Assembly (NCBI GenBank): GCA_035315125.1
Contig: DATFYI010000230.1
Location: 1-25,647, forward strand
Direction of reading: 5' to 3'
Source: DATFYI01 sp035315125
Lineage (GTDB): Bacteria; Chloroflexota; Anaerolineae; Anaerolineales; Anaerolineaceae
DNA length: 25,647 nucleotides
The translations under genes and the position numbers were made by a program. Of the stretch, positions 1 to 7,527 are shown one piece after another. Positions within the stretch are counted from its first letter, which is position 1. Every line of letters begins with the position of its first letter. The notes under the pieces are model-generated. The model was given only the letters and a program-made list of their open reading frames with translations, had not been told where the DNA came from and ran no database searches.

Positions 1-2
1 AT

Positions 3-473
3 ATCGCTCGCTACTTCATGGACTTTGTGCAGGACGAAAGTTGTGGAAAATGCACTCCCTGCCGGGTGGGTACGCACAAAATGCTGGATATTCTGAACCG
101 CATTTGTGCAGGAAATGGTGAAGTAAGTGATCTTGATACCCTGGAAATGTTATGCACTCAGATCACGGCAACCAGCCTATGCGGGTTGGGTCAAGGAGCT
201 TCCAACCCAGTCGTCAGCACACTCAAGCATTTCCGTGATGAGTATGAAGCGCATATCATCGAAAAACGCTGTCCTGCCAAGGTTTGTAAAGCCTTAATCC
301 GTTACGAAGTTATACCGGATGTTTGCACAGGTTGCATGGTCTGCGCTCGTAATTGCCCGACCAACGCTATTACCGGTGAGAGACGCAAGCCGCATTATAT
401 TGACCCGGATGTATGTGTTCGTTGTGGAATTTGCATGCAGGTTTGTAATTTTAATGCGATAGAAGTCGTATAG
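3..473 (+). CDS. NuoF-like flavoprotein with C-terminal 2[4Fe-4S] ferredoxin domain, 5'-truncated by window edge
   Basis: This is the last ~156 residues of a NADH-binding NuoF/HydB-type subunit. The frame is open from base 3 to the left edge, so the first ATG at 18 is internal and the NADH/FMN domain lies outside the window. Visible are the [4Fe-4S] motif ESCGKCTPCRVG plus the later CGLGQG cysteine, which together bind the cluster next to FMN. A conserved H...RCPAKVC stretch follows. The tail carries two CxxCxxCxxxCP-like ferredoxin motifs (CTGCMVCARNCP and CVRCGICMQVC), absent from ordinary NuoF and typical of HydB/HndC subunits of multimeric, including bifurcating, hydrogenases. It sits 78 bp before nuoE on the same strand and is probably co-transcribed. 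It may serve the hydrogenase below or a separate complex encoded upstream; the window cannot tell. Confidence 0.85.
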   Translation: MARYFMDFVQDESCGKCTPCRVGTHKMLDILNRICAGNGEVSDLDTLEMLCTQITATSLCGLGQGASNPVVSTLKHFRDEYEAHIIEKRCPAKVCKALIRYEVIPDVCTGCMVCARNCPTNAITGERRKPHYIDPDVCVRCGICMQVCNFNAIEVV

Positions 474-540
474 TAGTAATTATTCTGAAAAACCACTCCC
501 GTACCTTTTTGTTTGACCAATCTCACGACAACACACTTTT

Positions 541-550
541 GGAGGAGGAG
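541..550 (+). promoter_or_regulatory. Strong Shine-Dalgarno that fixes the NuoE-like start
   Basis: The purine run GGAGGAGGAG lies directly before the ATG at 552. It overrides the longer reading that would begin at 513, which has no such site and adds 13 residues unlike the family N-terminus. Confidence 0.75.
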
Positions 551-551
551 T

Positions 552-1031
552 ATGACTGTAGAAAAACTAGATAAGCAAGCGGTGATAGATGTGGTGCATA
601 TCGCTATCGAACATCATGGAGTCAGCCGGGAAGAATTAATCCCGATCCTCAGCGAAGTTAATCGCGCTCTGGGATACCTGCCGGTAGAAGCTCTTGCTGA
701 GATCAGCACAAAATTACGGGTTCCTAAAAGTCAGCTCTTTTCCGTCGCCACTTTTTACCAAATGTTGTCAACAAAACCACGCGGCAAGCATACCATTCAG
801 TTTTGTGAAAGTGCTCCATGCCATGTAGCCGGTGGGCAACAGGTCTGGCAAAGTTTGCAAGATGAACTCGAACTTGGGCCAGGTGAAACCAGCTCGGATG
901 GAAATTGGACCCTGATTACAACCAGTTGCCTCGGTATTTGCGCAGTCGGCCCGGTATTTTTAATTGACGATGATATTTTCGGAAACGTCACACCGGAACA
1001 AATCCCCGATATTCTGGCACGATATCGCTAA
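552..1031 (+). CDS. hoxE: NuoE/HoxE-like [2Fe-2S] thioredoxin-fold subunit
   Basis: 159-residue NuoE-family protein (24 kDa subunit of complex I, HydC/HoxE/HndA in hydrogenases). It has an N-terminal helical bundle (about 1-60) and a thioredoxin-like [2Fe-2S] domain with ligands C85, C90 (CESAPC), C126 and C130 (CLGIC), the full C-x4-C...C-x3-C set. It docks on the NuoF-type subunit next to FMN. The family is usually 155-180 residues, so it is complete. The start at 552 is set by the strong GGAGGAGGAG site. It lies between two NuoF-like genes, 15 bp before the second, and is clearly part of the hydrogenase operon. The name hoxE is chosen because of hoxYH downstream; hydC would be equally fair. 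Confidence 0.93.
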   Translation: MTVEKLDKQAVIDVVHIAIEHHGVSREELIPILSEVNRALGYLPVEALAEISTKLRVPKSQLFSVATFYQMLSTKPRGKHTIQFCESAPCHVAGGQQVWQSLQDELELGPGETSSDGNWTLITTSCLGICAVGPVFLIDDDIFGNVTPEQIPDILARYR

Positions 1032-1046
1032 AAGGAGCCTTTAGCT

Positions 1047-2681
1047 ATGAAAGCAGTTCGCTCGATGGTTTTAGTCTCTAGTGACCCCCAAAGCATGGCT
1101 CAAGGCGCCGAAGATGTCTATGAGCTTATAGAAAAGGAATTAACCAACTTTGGTCTTAAGGATGAGATTTCTCTCAGCATGGTCGGCGATGTGGGCCGGC
1201 ATGATGCAGTTCCAATGGTGATCGTTTATCCTGAGGCTGTTGTTTATGGACCGGTAAGACCGGATGATGTTCATACCCTGGTTGAAGAACACCTGTATAA
1301 AGGCCGTATCGCCACTGCTTTACAAGCGCCCACCAAAGAACTAACTGGTAGAATCGCCTGGCTTTCCGCTCGCAAAGGTACTTTACCCGCCGAACAACGC
1401 GTTGTCCTGGAACGAGCCGGAATCATTGACCCGACCAGTATTGAAGATTACATCGTCCACGATGGTTATCAAGCCCTGGGGAAAGTTCTTTCTGAAATGA
1501 GCCCGGCTGATGTGATCGCTGTTCTTGAAAAATCAGGGCTGCGCGGGCGCGGCGGCGCAGGTTTCCCGACTGGTTTAAAGTGGCGTTTTGTTTCGAAAGC
1601 TCCCGGAAACAAAAAATACGTCGTCTGTAATGCGGATGAGAGCGAACCGGGAACTTTTAAAGATCGCCTGATTCTGGAAGGGGATCCTCATACGATTGTC
1701 GAGGCCATGGTCATCGCAGGATATGCGATCGGCGCGGATGAAGGCTATATTTATATCCGGGGCGAGTACAAACTGGCTCAAGAGCGCCTGAGCCTGGCCG
1801 TCTTGCAGGCCAAAGAGATGGGCTTCCTTGGCAAAAACATTTTTGGTACGAATTTTGGTTTCGAAATTCATATCCATGCGGGAGCGGGTGCATATATTTG
1901 TGGTGAAGAAACTGCCTTGCTTGAATCGATTGAAGGCAAGCGCGGCGAACCACGCTCTCGCCCTCCCTACCCTACTACGAATGGTCTGTGGGGTAAACCC
2001 ACCTTGATTAACAACGTGGAAACCTTGGCGAATGTTACAGCCATTATCCGTAACGGCGGCGATTGGTACCGCAAGCTGGGCACCCCCAGTAGCCCGGGCA
2101 CCAAAGTTTATACAATCCTTGGGAATGTCAATGTAACTGGCCTGATCGAAGTTCCGATGGGAATAACCCTGCGAGAAGTAATCGCCATTTACGCCCGGGG
2201 CATGAAAAATAATTCCACGTTTAAGCTAGCGCAAACGGGCGGATCCAGCGGATCCATCATCCCTGCCAGCCTGCAAGATACACCCATGGACTTCGACTCT
2301 TTTTCCAAAGCAGGAGTTGCACTCGGGTCCGGCGCCTTATTGATCTGCAATGAAGAAACCTGTGTGGTGGACCTGGCCCGTGTTTTATTAAACTTCTTCC
2401 GTTTCGAAAGCTGCGGAAAATGTACACCTTGCCGTGTCGGTAACCAGCGGGCTTACCAGATTTTGACAAATATTTCTGAAGGCACCGGAACAATGCAAGA
2501 TCTGGAGAACCTGCAGAATCTCAGTGATAATTTATATCAGCTTTCAAATTGTGGTCTCGGTCAAACGGCTGGTACACCCATTCGAGATATCCTTAATCAT
2601 TTCCGCGCTGAAGTTGAAGCGCACATACGCTTGAAAATCTGCCCGGTGGGTGTTTGCTCGATGAGCGGCAGGAAACAATAA
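1047..2681 (+). CDS. hoxF: NuoF/HoxF-like NAD(P)H-binding FMN subunit with cysteine-less N-terminal domain
   Basis: 544-residue diaphorase subunit that passes electrons between NAD(H) (or NADP(H)) and iron-sulfur clusters through FMN. An N-terminal thioredoxin-like ferredoxin-fold domain spans about 1-90. The glycine-rich nucleotide loop GLRGRGGAGFPTG lies at 164-176, ESEPGTFKDR (FMN region) at 198-207, GAGAYICGEETALLE at 279-293, and the [4Fe-4S] ligands are C456, C459, C462 and C502. The fold of the first domain is still recognisable (PMVIVYPEAVVYG...), but its four usual cysteines are absent. The C-terminus ends soon after ICPVGVC, with no ferredoxin extension, unlike the first NuoF-like protein. 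An AAAGGAG site precedes the ATG by 9 bp. Operon member between the NuoE- and NuoG-like genes. Confidence 0.92.
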   Translation: MKAVRSMVLVSSDPQSMAQGAEDVYELIEKELTNFGLKDEISLSMVGDVGRHDAVPMVIVYPEAVVYGPVRPDDVHTLVEEHLYKGRIATALQAPTKELTGRIAWLSARKGTLPAEQRVVLERAGIIDPTSIEDYIVHDGYQALGKVLSEMSPADVIAVLEKSGLRGRGGAGFPTGLKWRFVSKAPGNKKYVVCNADESEPGTFKDRLILEGDPHTIVEAMVIAGYAIGADEGYIYIRGEYKLAQERLSLAVLQAKEMGFLGKNIFGTNFGFEIHIHAGAGAYICGEETALLESIEGKRGEPRSRPPYPTTNGLWGKPTLINNVETLANVTAIIRNGGDWYRKLGTPSSPGTKVYTILGNVNVTGLIEVPMGITLREVIAIYARGMKNNSTFKLAQTGGSSGSIIPASLQDTPMDFDSFSKAGVALGSGALLICNEETCVVDLARVLLNFFRFESCGKCTPCRVGNQRAYQILTNISEGTGTMQDLENLQNLSDNLYQLSNCGLGQTAGTPIRDILNHFRAEVEAHIRLKICPVGVCSMSGRKQ

Positions 2682-2726
2682 ATTATATGCACCAGAGCAA
2701 AAACTGGATAATGGAGAGGCTTGATA

Positions 2727-4724
2727 ATGGTCAACATTTCGATTGATGGAAAATCTATTCAGGTTCCGGATGGAACGACGGTGCTGCAGGCCGCAAGGAT
2801 GGCGGAGGTTTACATCCCCACACTTTGTGATCACCCCGAGCTAACGCCTTACGGTGGCTGTCGTCTTTGCCTGGTCGAGGTAGAAGGCGCACGTACCCTG
2901 CAGCCATCCTGTACGCTGCCTGTCAACAACAACATGATTGTCCACACAGACACCGAGAAAGTTCGGGAAGCGCGCAAGTTTGTCTTGACTTTGATCTTCA
3001 GCGAGCGCAACCATTTCTGTCCTTTCTGTCAGGTCAGTGGAGGCGATTGTGAGCTTCAAAATGCTGCTTACCGAGAAGGTATGACGCATTGGCCACTGAT
3101 GACCAATTGGCAAAATTATGTTGTGGACGCCTCGCATCCTAACTTTGTGCTTGATAATAACCGCTGTATTCTTTGCAGGCGCTGCGTTCGAGCTTGCGGA
3201 GAACTGGTCGGAAATTTCACACTGGGCTTCGAAGAGCGGGGCGCAAGTAGTTTCCTGGTCGCTGACCTCGGTACTCCATTGGGCGAAAGTACCTGCGTCG
3301 CCTGCGGTACTTGTTTGCAGGTGTGCCCAACTGGCGCCTTAATCGACCGAGCCAGCGCTTATCACGGAAAGGATGTCCAGGTAGAGCATCACCCAAGCGT
3401 TTGCCTGGGTTGCAGCGTGGGCTGCGGCATCGATGTGTTGACACGGGACAATAATATTGTGCGTATTGAAGGGAACTGGGATGCTCCGGTTAATGACGGC
3501 GTGCTTTGCAATGTAGGCCGTTTCCAACCCATGGAAGAAAAACGCGAGCGCATCGTAACTCCTATGGTGCGTAAAGACGGAAAGCTTAAAGCAGCTACCT
3601 GGGACGAAGCACTGGATGTGGTAGCTACCCATCTCAAACCCCTGGCCGGCAAAAACGGTGGCGGCGTGGCGGCACTGGCTTCCACCCGTCTGCCATCCGA
3701 AGCTTTGTATTCATTCAAACAACTCTTTGGCGAGAAAATGCAGAGCAGCATGGTCACCAGCAGCGAAGAAGGCTATCCAACTGCCATTTCGGCAGATCTG
3801 GCTGGCGAGTTGGGAAAATCCTTTGAGGGTCGCCTGGCTGAAATCAATACATCCGATTGTGTCCTGGTAATTGGTGTAGATCTGGTAAATAACCACCAGG
3901 TGGCCGGCTTCTTTGTTAAGCGAACATTACAAAACGGAACAAAACTGGTCGTGATTGATCCTCAAGAAAACCCGCTTGATTCAAAGGCCGATTTTGTTGT
4001 CAAGGCACTCAAAGGAACTGATTTGGACGTTATTCATGGTCTTTCTGCCGCCCTCAGCCAACTGGGACTGGCAAAAACGAAAGCGATTGGCAAAGCCGAA
4101 GAAACCTTAAAGGCTGCCTCTGAAAAGACTGGCATTGGTACCGAGACATTCCTGACAGTAGCAAAATTGCTCGGATCAGCCCGGCACCCCGTCATTATTT
4201 ACGGTAAAGGCATCATGGTCGACGGCGGGGCAGACACACTGAGAGCCCTGGTTGATCTGGCCCATACAGCAGGTGTAGCAGATGAAAGCCACTCTGCCAT
4301 GATCAGCACGAAAGGTCATGCCAACAGCCTGGCTGCTGCTCAATACAAGATGGACAAGCCTTTCGAGGTCAATGGTCATCAGGCTGTCTATATTGCTCTT
4401 GGCGACGATGTCCCATCCAAACGATTGAGCCAAAAAGTGGAAAAAGTGCCTTTCCTGGTTGTTCAGGCCAGCTACGCTTCTCAATTGAGCGCTATTGCGG
4501 ACGTGGTGCTTCCGGTTGAAATGTGGGCCGAACAGGAAGGTCATTATCTGAATCTTGAAGGCCGTTTGCAAAAAGCCAGCAAGTCCCTCCCTGCTCCAGC
4601 AGATTGCTGGTCAAATGATGCCGTATTAAAGGCAGTCGCTGCCAGATTAGGAATTGAAATCAACGAAAACTGGAAAGAACAGCTTTACCAACGCGTACCC
4701 TCCGTGGCGTTTATGGAAGGCTGA
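2727..4724 (+). CDS. NuoG/HoxU-like multi-cluster iron-sulfur subunit
   Basis: 665-residue electron-wiring subunit of the complex I NuoG type. The [2Fe-2S] ligands are C34, C45, C48 and C62. A His-cysteine [4Fe-4S] motif follows (H96, C98, C101, C108). Then come two ferredoxin-type clusters (C147, C150, C153, C157 and C190, C193, C196, C200) and the molybdopterin-oxidoreductase-type [4Fe-4S] site (C226, C229, C233, C261). The rest resembles the molybdopterin-oxidoreductase fold without any evident Mo-ligating Cys or Sec, as in NuoG, and is short of the full formate dehydrogenase length. Classical HoxU is only about 240 residues, so this subunit is NuoG-sized. I choose the ATG at 2727 because GGAGAGG at 2713-2719 is well spaced from it; the TTG at 2721 is too close. 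Lies 48 bp before hoxY. Confidence 0.9.
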   Translation: MVNISIDGKSIQVPDGTTVLQAARMAEVYIPTLCDHPELTPYGGCRLCLVEVEGARTLQPSCTLPVNNNMIVHTDTEKVREARKFVLTLIFSERNHFCPFCQVSGGDCELQNAAYREGMTHWPLMTNWQNYVVDASHPNFVLDNNRCILCRRCVRACGELVGNFTLGFEERGASSFLVADLGTPLGESTCVACGTCLQVCPTGALIDRASAYHGKDVQVEHHPSVCLGCSVGCGIDVLTRDNNIVRIEGNWDAPVNDGVLCNVGRFQPMEEKRERIVTPMVRKDGKLKAATWDEALDVVATHLKPLAGKNGGGVAALASTRLPSEALYSFKQLFGEKMQSSMVTSSEEGYPTAISADLAGELGKSFEGRLAEINTSDCVLVIGVDLVNNHQVAGFFVKRTLQNGTKLVVIDPQENPLDSKADFVVKALKGTDLDVIHGLSAALSQLGLAKTKAIGKAEETLKAASEKTGIGTETFLTVAKLLGSARHPVIIYGKGIMVDGGADTLRALVDLAHTAGVADESHSAMISTKGHANSLAAAQYKMDKPFEVNGHQAVYIALGDDVPSKRLSQKVEKVPFLVVQASYASQLSAIADVVLPVEMWAEQEGHYLNLEGRLQKASKSLPAPADCWSNDAVLKAVAARLGIEINENWKEQLYQRVPSVAFMEG

Positions 4725-4772
4725 CGTCCAGAGGAATTGTCGGTAGTTTGGAGAATAGATAAGGAGTAGATT

Positions 4773-5315
4773 ATGGCAAAACCGAAAGTATCTTCCGACT
4801 GGATGGCTGGATGTGCCGGATGTCATATGTCCCTATTGGATATGGACGAGCGTATTTTGCAGGTCGTTGAATTGGTAGACTTGCGCTCCACCCCAATCAC
4901 AGACCTAAAAGTACCGGACGAGAAGGGCGTGGACGTCGGTATTCTGGAAGGCGGGATCAACAATACTGCCAATGAAGAAGTCGCACATCGGATGCGCAGC
5001 CGCTGTAGTATTTTAGTGGCTTTAGGTGACTGCGCAGTTTTCGGGGGCGTACCTGCCATGCGTAATTTCTTCACCATTGAAGAAAGCCTGCGCCGTGCTT
5101 ATGTCGAGACTGAAAGCACAGAACCGGGCAGTAAAATACCGGACGATCCTGAGCTTTGTGTACCAACCCGTGTCCGTTCCTTACAGGAAGTTGTCCCGGT
5201 CGATATTTTTGTGCCGGGCTGCCCACCGGATGCCGACACGATCTTCTATGTGCTGAGCGAGTTAGCTCAAGGACGCCGGCCTGTACTCAAGGGCGATAAG
5301 TTATCGTGGCAATAA
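4773..5315 (+). CDS. hoxY: [NiFe]-hydrogenase small subunit HoxY
   Basis: 180-residue small subunit of a cytoplasmic group 3 (3d-like) [NiFe] hydrogenase. It carries the proximal [4Fe-4S] cluster that takes electrons from the Ni-Fe site. The ligands are C14 and C17 (CAGCHMSLLD), C87 (GDCAVFGG) and C150 (PGCPP). There is no Tat signal and no extra C-terminal clusters, as expected for the short soluble HoxY type. The CxGCHMSLLDxDER opening is characteristic of HoxY. A strong AAGGAG site lies just before the ATG. It is followed 14 bp later by hoxH, so the two hydrogenase halves are translated together. Confidence 0.95.
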   Translation: MAKPKVSSDWMAGCAGCHMSLLDMDERILQVVELVDLRSTPITDLKVPDEKGVDVGILEGGINNTANEEVAHRMRSRCSILVALGDCAVFGGVPAMRNFFTIEESLRRAYVETESTEPGSKIPDDPELCVPTRVRSLQEVVPVDIFVPGCPPDADTIFYVLSELAQGRRPVLKGDKLSWQ

Positions 5316-5329
5316 TTTGGAGGTAAGGA

Positions 5330-6763
5330 ATGGTTACACAAAAAATTACGATTGAGCCAGTCACTCGCATCGAAGGGCATGCAAAAGTCACCATCCATAT
5401 GAATCCAGATGGTAAGGTTGAACGGGCCTATTTACACGTCAATGAATTCCGCGGATTTGAGAAGTTTTGTGAAGGCCGGATGGTCTTTGAAATGCCTTTG
5501 ATTACCCCGCGTATTTGCGGGATCTGCCCGGTCAGCCATCACCTCGCCTCTTCTAAAGCGGGCGATGAGTTGTACGGCTGCCCACCGCCTCGTACTGCTG
5601 TTTTATTGCGCGAATTGATGCATATGGGTCAGATTATTCAGAGCCATGGTATGCATTTCTTCGAACTGGCCGGGCCAGATTTACTGCTCGGCTTCGACGC
5701 TGACCCAGCCATTCGTAACGTCGTCGGCTTGATCCAGGCCAACCCTGAACTGACGGTAAAAGCTGTAAACCTGCGCAAATTTGGACAGGAGATCATACAC
5801 ACTGTCGCCGGTCGCCGGATTCACCCCACTTTTTCTGTTCCGGGTGGCGTCAATAAAACGCTTAAAACTGATGATCGTGATTACATCCTGGCCAATCTGG
5901 ATGAAAGTATTGCCACACTGCAGGTTGGCATCAGTATTATAAAAAGCTGGGCCGAAAAGAATCGTGAAGACATTGATAAATTTGCTGTGTTCCCAAGCGG
6001 TTACTTTGGCATGGTCACACCGGATAACGCCCTGGAACTCTATGATGGTAATATTCGCCTGATTGATTCTCAGGGAAACCAGCTCGAAAAGTTTGACGGG
6101 CGGAAATATCTGGACTACATCCTCGAACACGTCGAGAACTGGTCGTATTTAAAGTTCCCGTACTATAAAAAGTTGGGCTATCCGGCCGGTGTTTACCGGG
6201 TGGGTCCTTTGGGCCGTTTGAATATCGCGGAAAAAATTACTACACCGCTGGCCGACGCTGAGCTGAAATTATTCAAAGCCTTGAATCATGGTTTACCAGT
6301 TGAAAACACCCTCTATTATCACTACGCCCGTTTAATCGAAGGCCTGTTCGCCGCTGAAAAGGTGCGTGAATTGTTAGACGATCCAGACATCCTCGGAGAA
6401 GATATTCTCAATACTCAAAAGGACTTCAAAGGGGAAGGCGTAGGCTTGATCGAAGCTCCACGCGGCACTTTGATTCATCACTATTGGGCCAATCCAAATG
6501 GTCAGATCACAAAAGTCAATCTGATCGTATCGACCGGGCATAATAATTGGGCCATGAGCAATGCTGTCGATAGTGTTGCAAAAACCTACGTTACTGGCCC
6601 AGTCGTCCAAGAAGGAATGCTGAACCGGGTTGAAGCAGCTATCCGGGCATATGACCCGTGCCTGTCATGCTCAACACACGCGGTTGGACAAATGCCGCTA
6701 ACCATTGAGGTAATGGACAGCCAGGGAAACCTGACTCAAACATTGAGCCGGGACGCTAATTAG
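5330..6763 (+). CDS. hoxH: [NiFe]-hydrogenase large subunit HoxH (precursor)
   Basis: 477-residue catalytic subunit that splits or makes H2 at the NiFe(CN)2CO site. The L1 motif RICGICPVSHH gives C63 and C66; the L2 motif DPCLSCSTH near the C-terminus gives C444 and C447. VTRIEGH at 11-17 is the usual N-terminal signature with the conserved glutamate E15. The protein is made as a precursor: 27 residues follow H450 (starting AVGQMPL) and should be removed by the protease encoded next, after Ni insertion. A GGAGG ribosome site lies before the ATG. The sequence matches the group 3d/HoxH style (short L1 spacing, no membrane anchor). Its accessory genes hypABFCDE follow downstream. Confidence 0.96.
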   Translation: MVTQKITIEPVTRIEGHAKVTIHMNPDGKVERAYLHVNEFRGFEKFCEGRMVFEMPLITPRICGICPVSHHLASSKAGDELYGCPPPRTAVLLRELMHMGQIIQSHGMHFFELAGPDLLLGFDADPAIRNVVGLIQANPELTVKAVNLRKFGQEIIHTVAGRRIHPTFSVPGGVNKTLKTDDRDYILANLDESIATLQVGISIIKSWAEKNREDIDKFAVFPSGYFGMVTPDNALELYDGNIRLIDSQGNQLEKFDGRKYLDYILEHVENWSYLKFPYYKKLGYPAGVYRVGPLGRLNIAEKITTPLADAELKLFKALNHGLPVENTLYYHYARLIEGLFAAEKVRELLDDPDILGEDILNTQKDFKGEGVGLIEAPRGTLIHHYWANPNGQITKVNLIVSTGHNNWAMSNAVDSVAKTYVTGPVVQEGMLNRVEAAIRAYDPCLSCSTHAVGQMPLTIEVMDSQGNLTQTLSRDAN

Positions 6764-6794
6764 TAAACATTTTTGGACAATGGTAGAACCTACT

Positions 6795-6818
6795 GGGGCC
6801 GACCTTTGTGTCGGCTCC
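6795..6818 (+). terminator. Hairpin after hoxH, possible terminator or RNA-stabilising stem
   Basis: GGGGCCGAC and GTCGGCTCC form a 9-bp stem with one G-U pair around a 6-base loop. Only a weak T-rich stretch (ATTTGGTGTT) follows, so termination may be partial. It separates the structural hydrogenase genes from the protease gene, which has a promoter-like sequence of its own. Confidence 0.45.
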
Positions 6819-6826
6819 ATTTGGTG

Positions 6827-6854
6827 TTGAGTTATTCTATAAGCATGAGATAAT
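6827..6854 (+). promoter_or_regulatory. Candidate promoter for the maturation protease gene
   Basis: TTGAGT (6827-6832), a 16-bp spacer and GATAAT (6849-6854) resemble a sigma-70 promoter. Transcription would start about 5 bases before the ATG at 6866, where no Shine-Dalgarno is visible, so the message would be nearly leaderless. Confidence 0.4.
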
Positions 6855-6865
6855 TTAATATTTTT

Positions 6866-7363
6866 ATGAATGTGATTTATGAAAAAACTTTGATCATAGG
6901 ATACGGAAATCCTGACCGGCAAGATGATGGAGTTGCCTGGCATGTACTAGCTTCGGTTGCCCAAAAATTGGAAAAAACTGTCCCGAAATCATTCGAAGAA
7001 GAGTTCGAATCAGGCGGAGGATCACCCGACTTTCTCTTTGTCTTACAGCTTGTCCCTGAGCTGGCTGAAACGCTGGCGTCTTACAAACGAATTTGTTTTG
7101 TGGATGCCCATACTGGGAACGTACCGGATGACATTCAATTAGTCAATGTAGCTGCGCAATTTCAGACTTCCCCGTTTACGCACCATATGACTGCAGCCAC
7201 CTGCCTTACTCTGACACAGACAATCTATCACAAATTGCCTGAGGCTATCCTTGTATCGGTGCGAGGCCATCAATTTGGTTTTACGCAAACACTCTCGACC
7301 GAAACTGGGGAGCTCGTCAACCAAGCAGCAAATCGCATCCTGGAATGGCTGCAGGTTAACTAA
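6866..7363 (+). CDS. hoxW: Hydrogenase maturation endopeptidase (HoxW/HybD family)
   Basis: 165-residue hydrogenase-specific aspartic-type endopeptidase. It recognises Ni in the HoxH precursor and cuts after the last histidine of the L2 motif. The N-terminal signature is GYGNPDRQDDGVA (about residues 12-24). The nickel-sensing ligands expected in the family are an acidic residue in that first motif, an aspartate in CFVDAHTG and a histidine in the THHMTA stretch. VRGHQFGF resembles the family's late motif. The length fits (150-180 residues). It lies about 100 bp after hoxH, behind a hairpin and its own promoter-like sequence. Because this is the only protease in the window and HoxH the only large subunit, they are taken as partners; the name hoxW follows from that. 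Confidence 0.85.
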   Translation: MNVIYEKTLIIGYGNPDRQDDGVAWHVLASVAQKLEKTVPKSFEEEFESGGGSPDFLFVLQLVPELAETLASYKRICFVDAHTGNVPDDIQLVNVAAQFQTSPFTHHMTAATCLTLTQTIYHKLPEAILVSVRGHQFGFTQTLSTETGELVNQAANRILEWLQVN

Positions 7364-7527
7364 CGCGGGCTGAACCATTCATATAAAAGGATGATTCCGT
7401 TGTACACGTTTTGATGACAATTTACCCCTCCCCACATGACGGACAACACTTATACGGCTGCTCCGATAATGATAAAAAGTGATTAGCCTGCGTTAATTTC
7501 CAGGTGGATTATTAGAAAGGGATTGAA

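Noticed and set aside
1711..1953. Antisense ORF pairs inside the second nuoF gene
   Set aside because: Several overlapping minus-strand frames here are codon-bias shadows of one conserved gene.
4176..4571. 131-codon minus-strand frame opposite the NuoG-like gene
   Set aside because: Shadow frame without recognisable domains; the + strand protein is continuous and conserved here.
2727..4724. Formate dehydrogenase catalytic subunit
   Set aside because: The molybdopterin-type half lacks an evident Cys or Sec at the metal site and is too short; neighbours are hydrogenase genes, so NuoG-like is the better reading.
5681..6130. 149-codon minus-strand open frame opposite hoxH
   Set aside because: It lies wholly inside a highly conserved gene, has no family features or ribosome site, and reflects codon bias on the other strand.
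552..6763. Firm call of an electron-bifurcating HydABCSL-type enzyme
   Set aside because: The complete NuoF lacks the C-terminal ferredoxin domain and its N-terminal cysteines. Only the partial upstream NuoF has bifurcation-type features, so the call stays a hypothesis.
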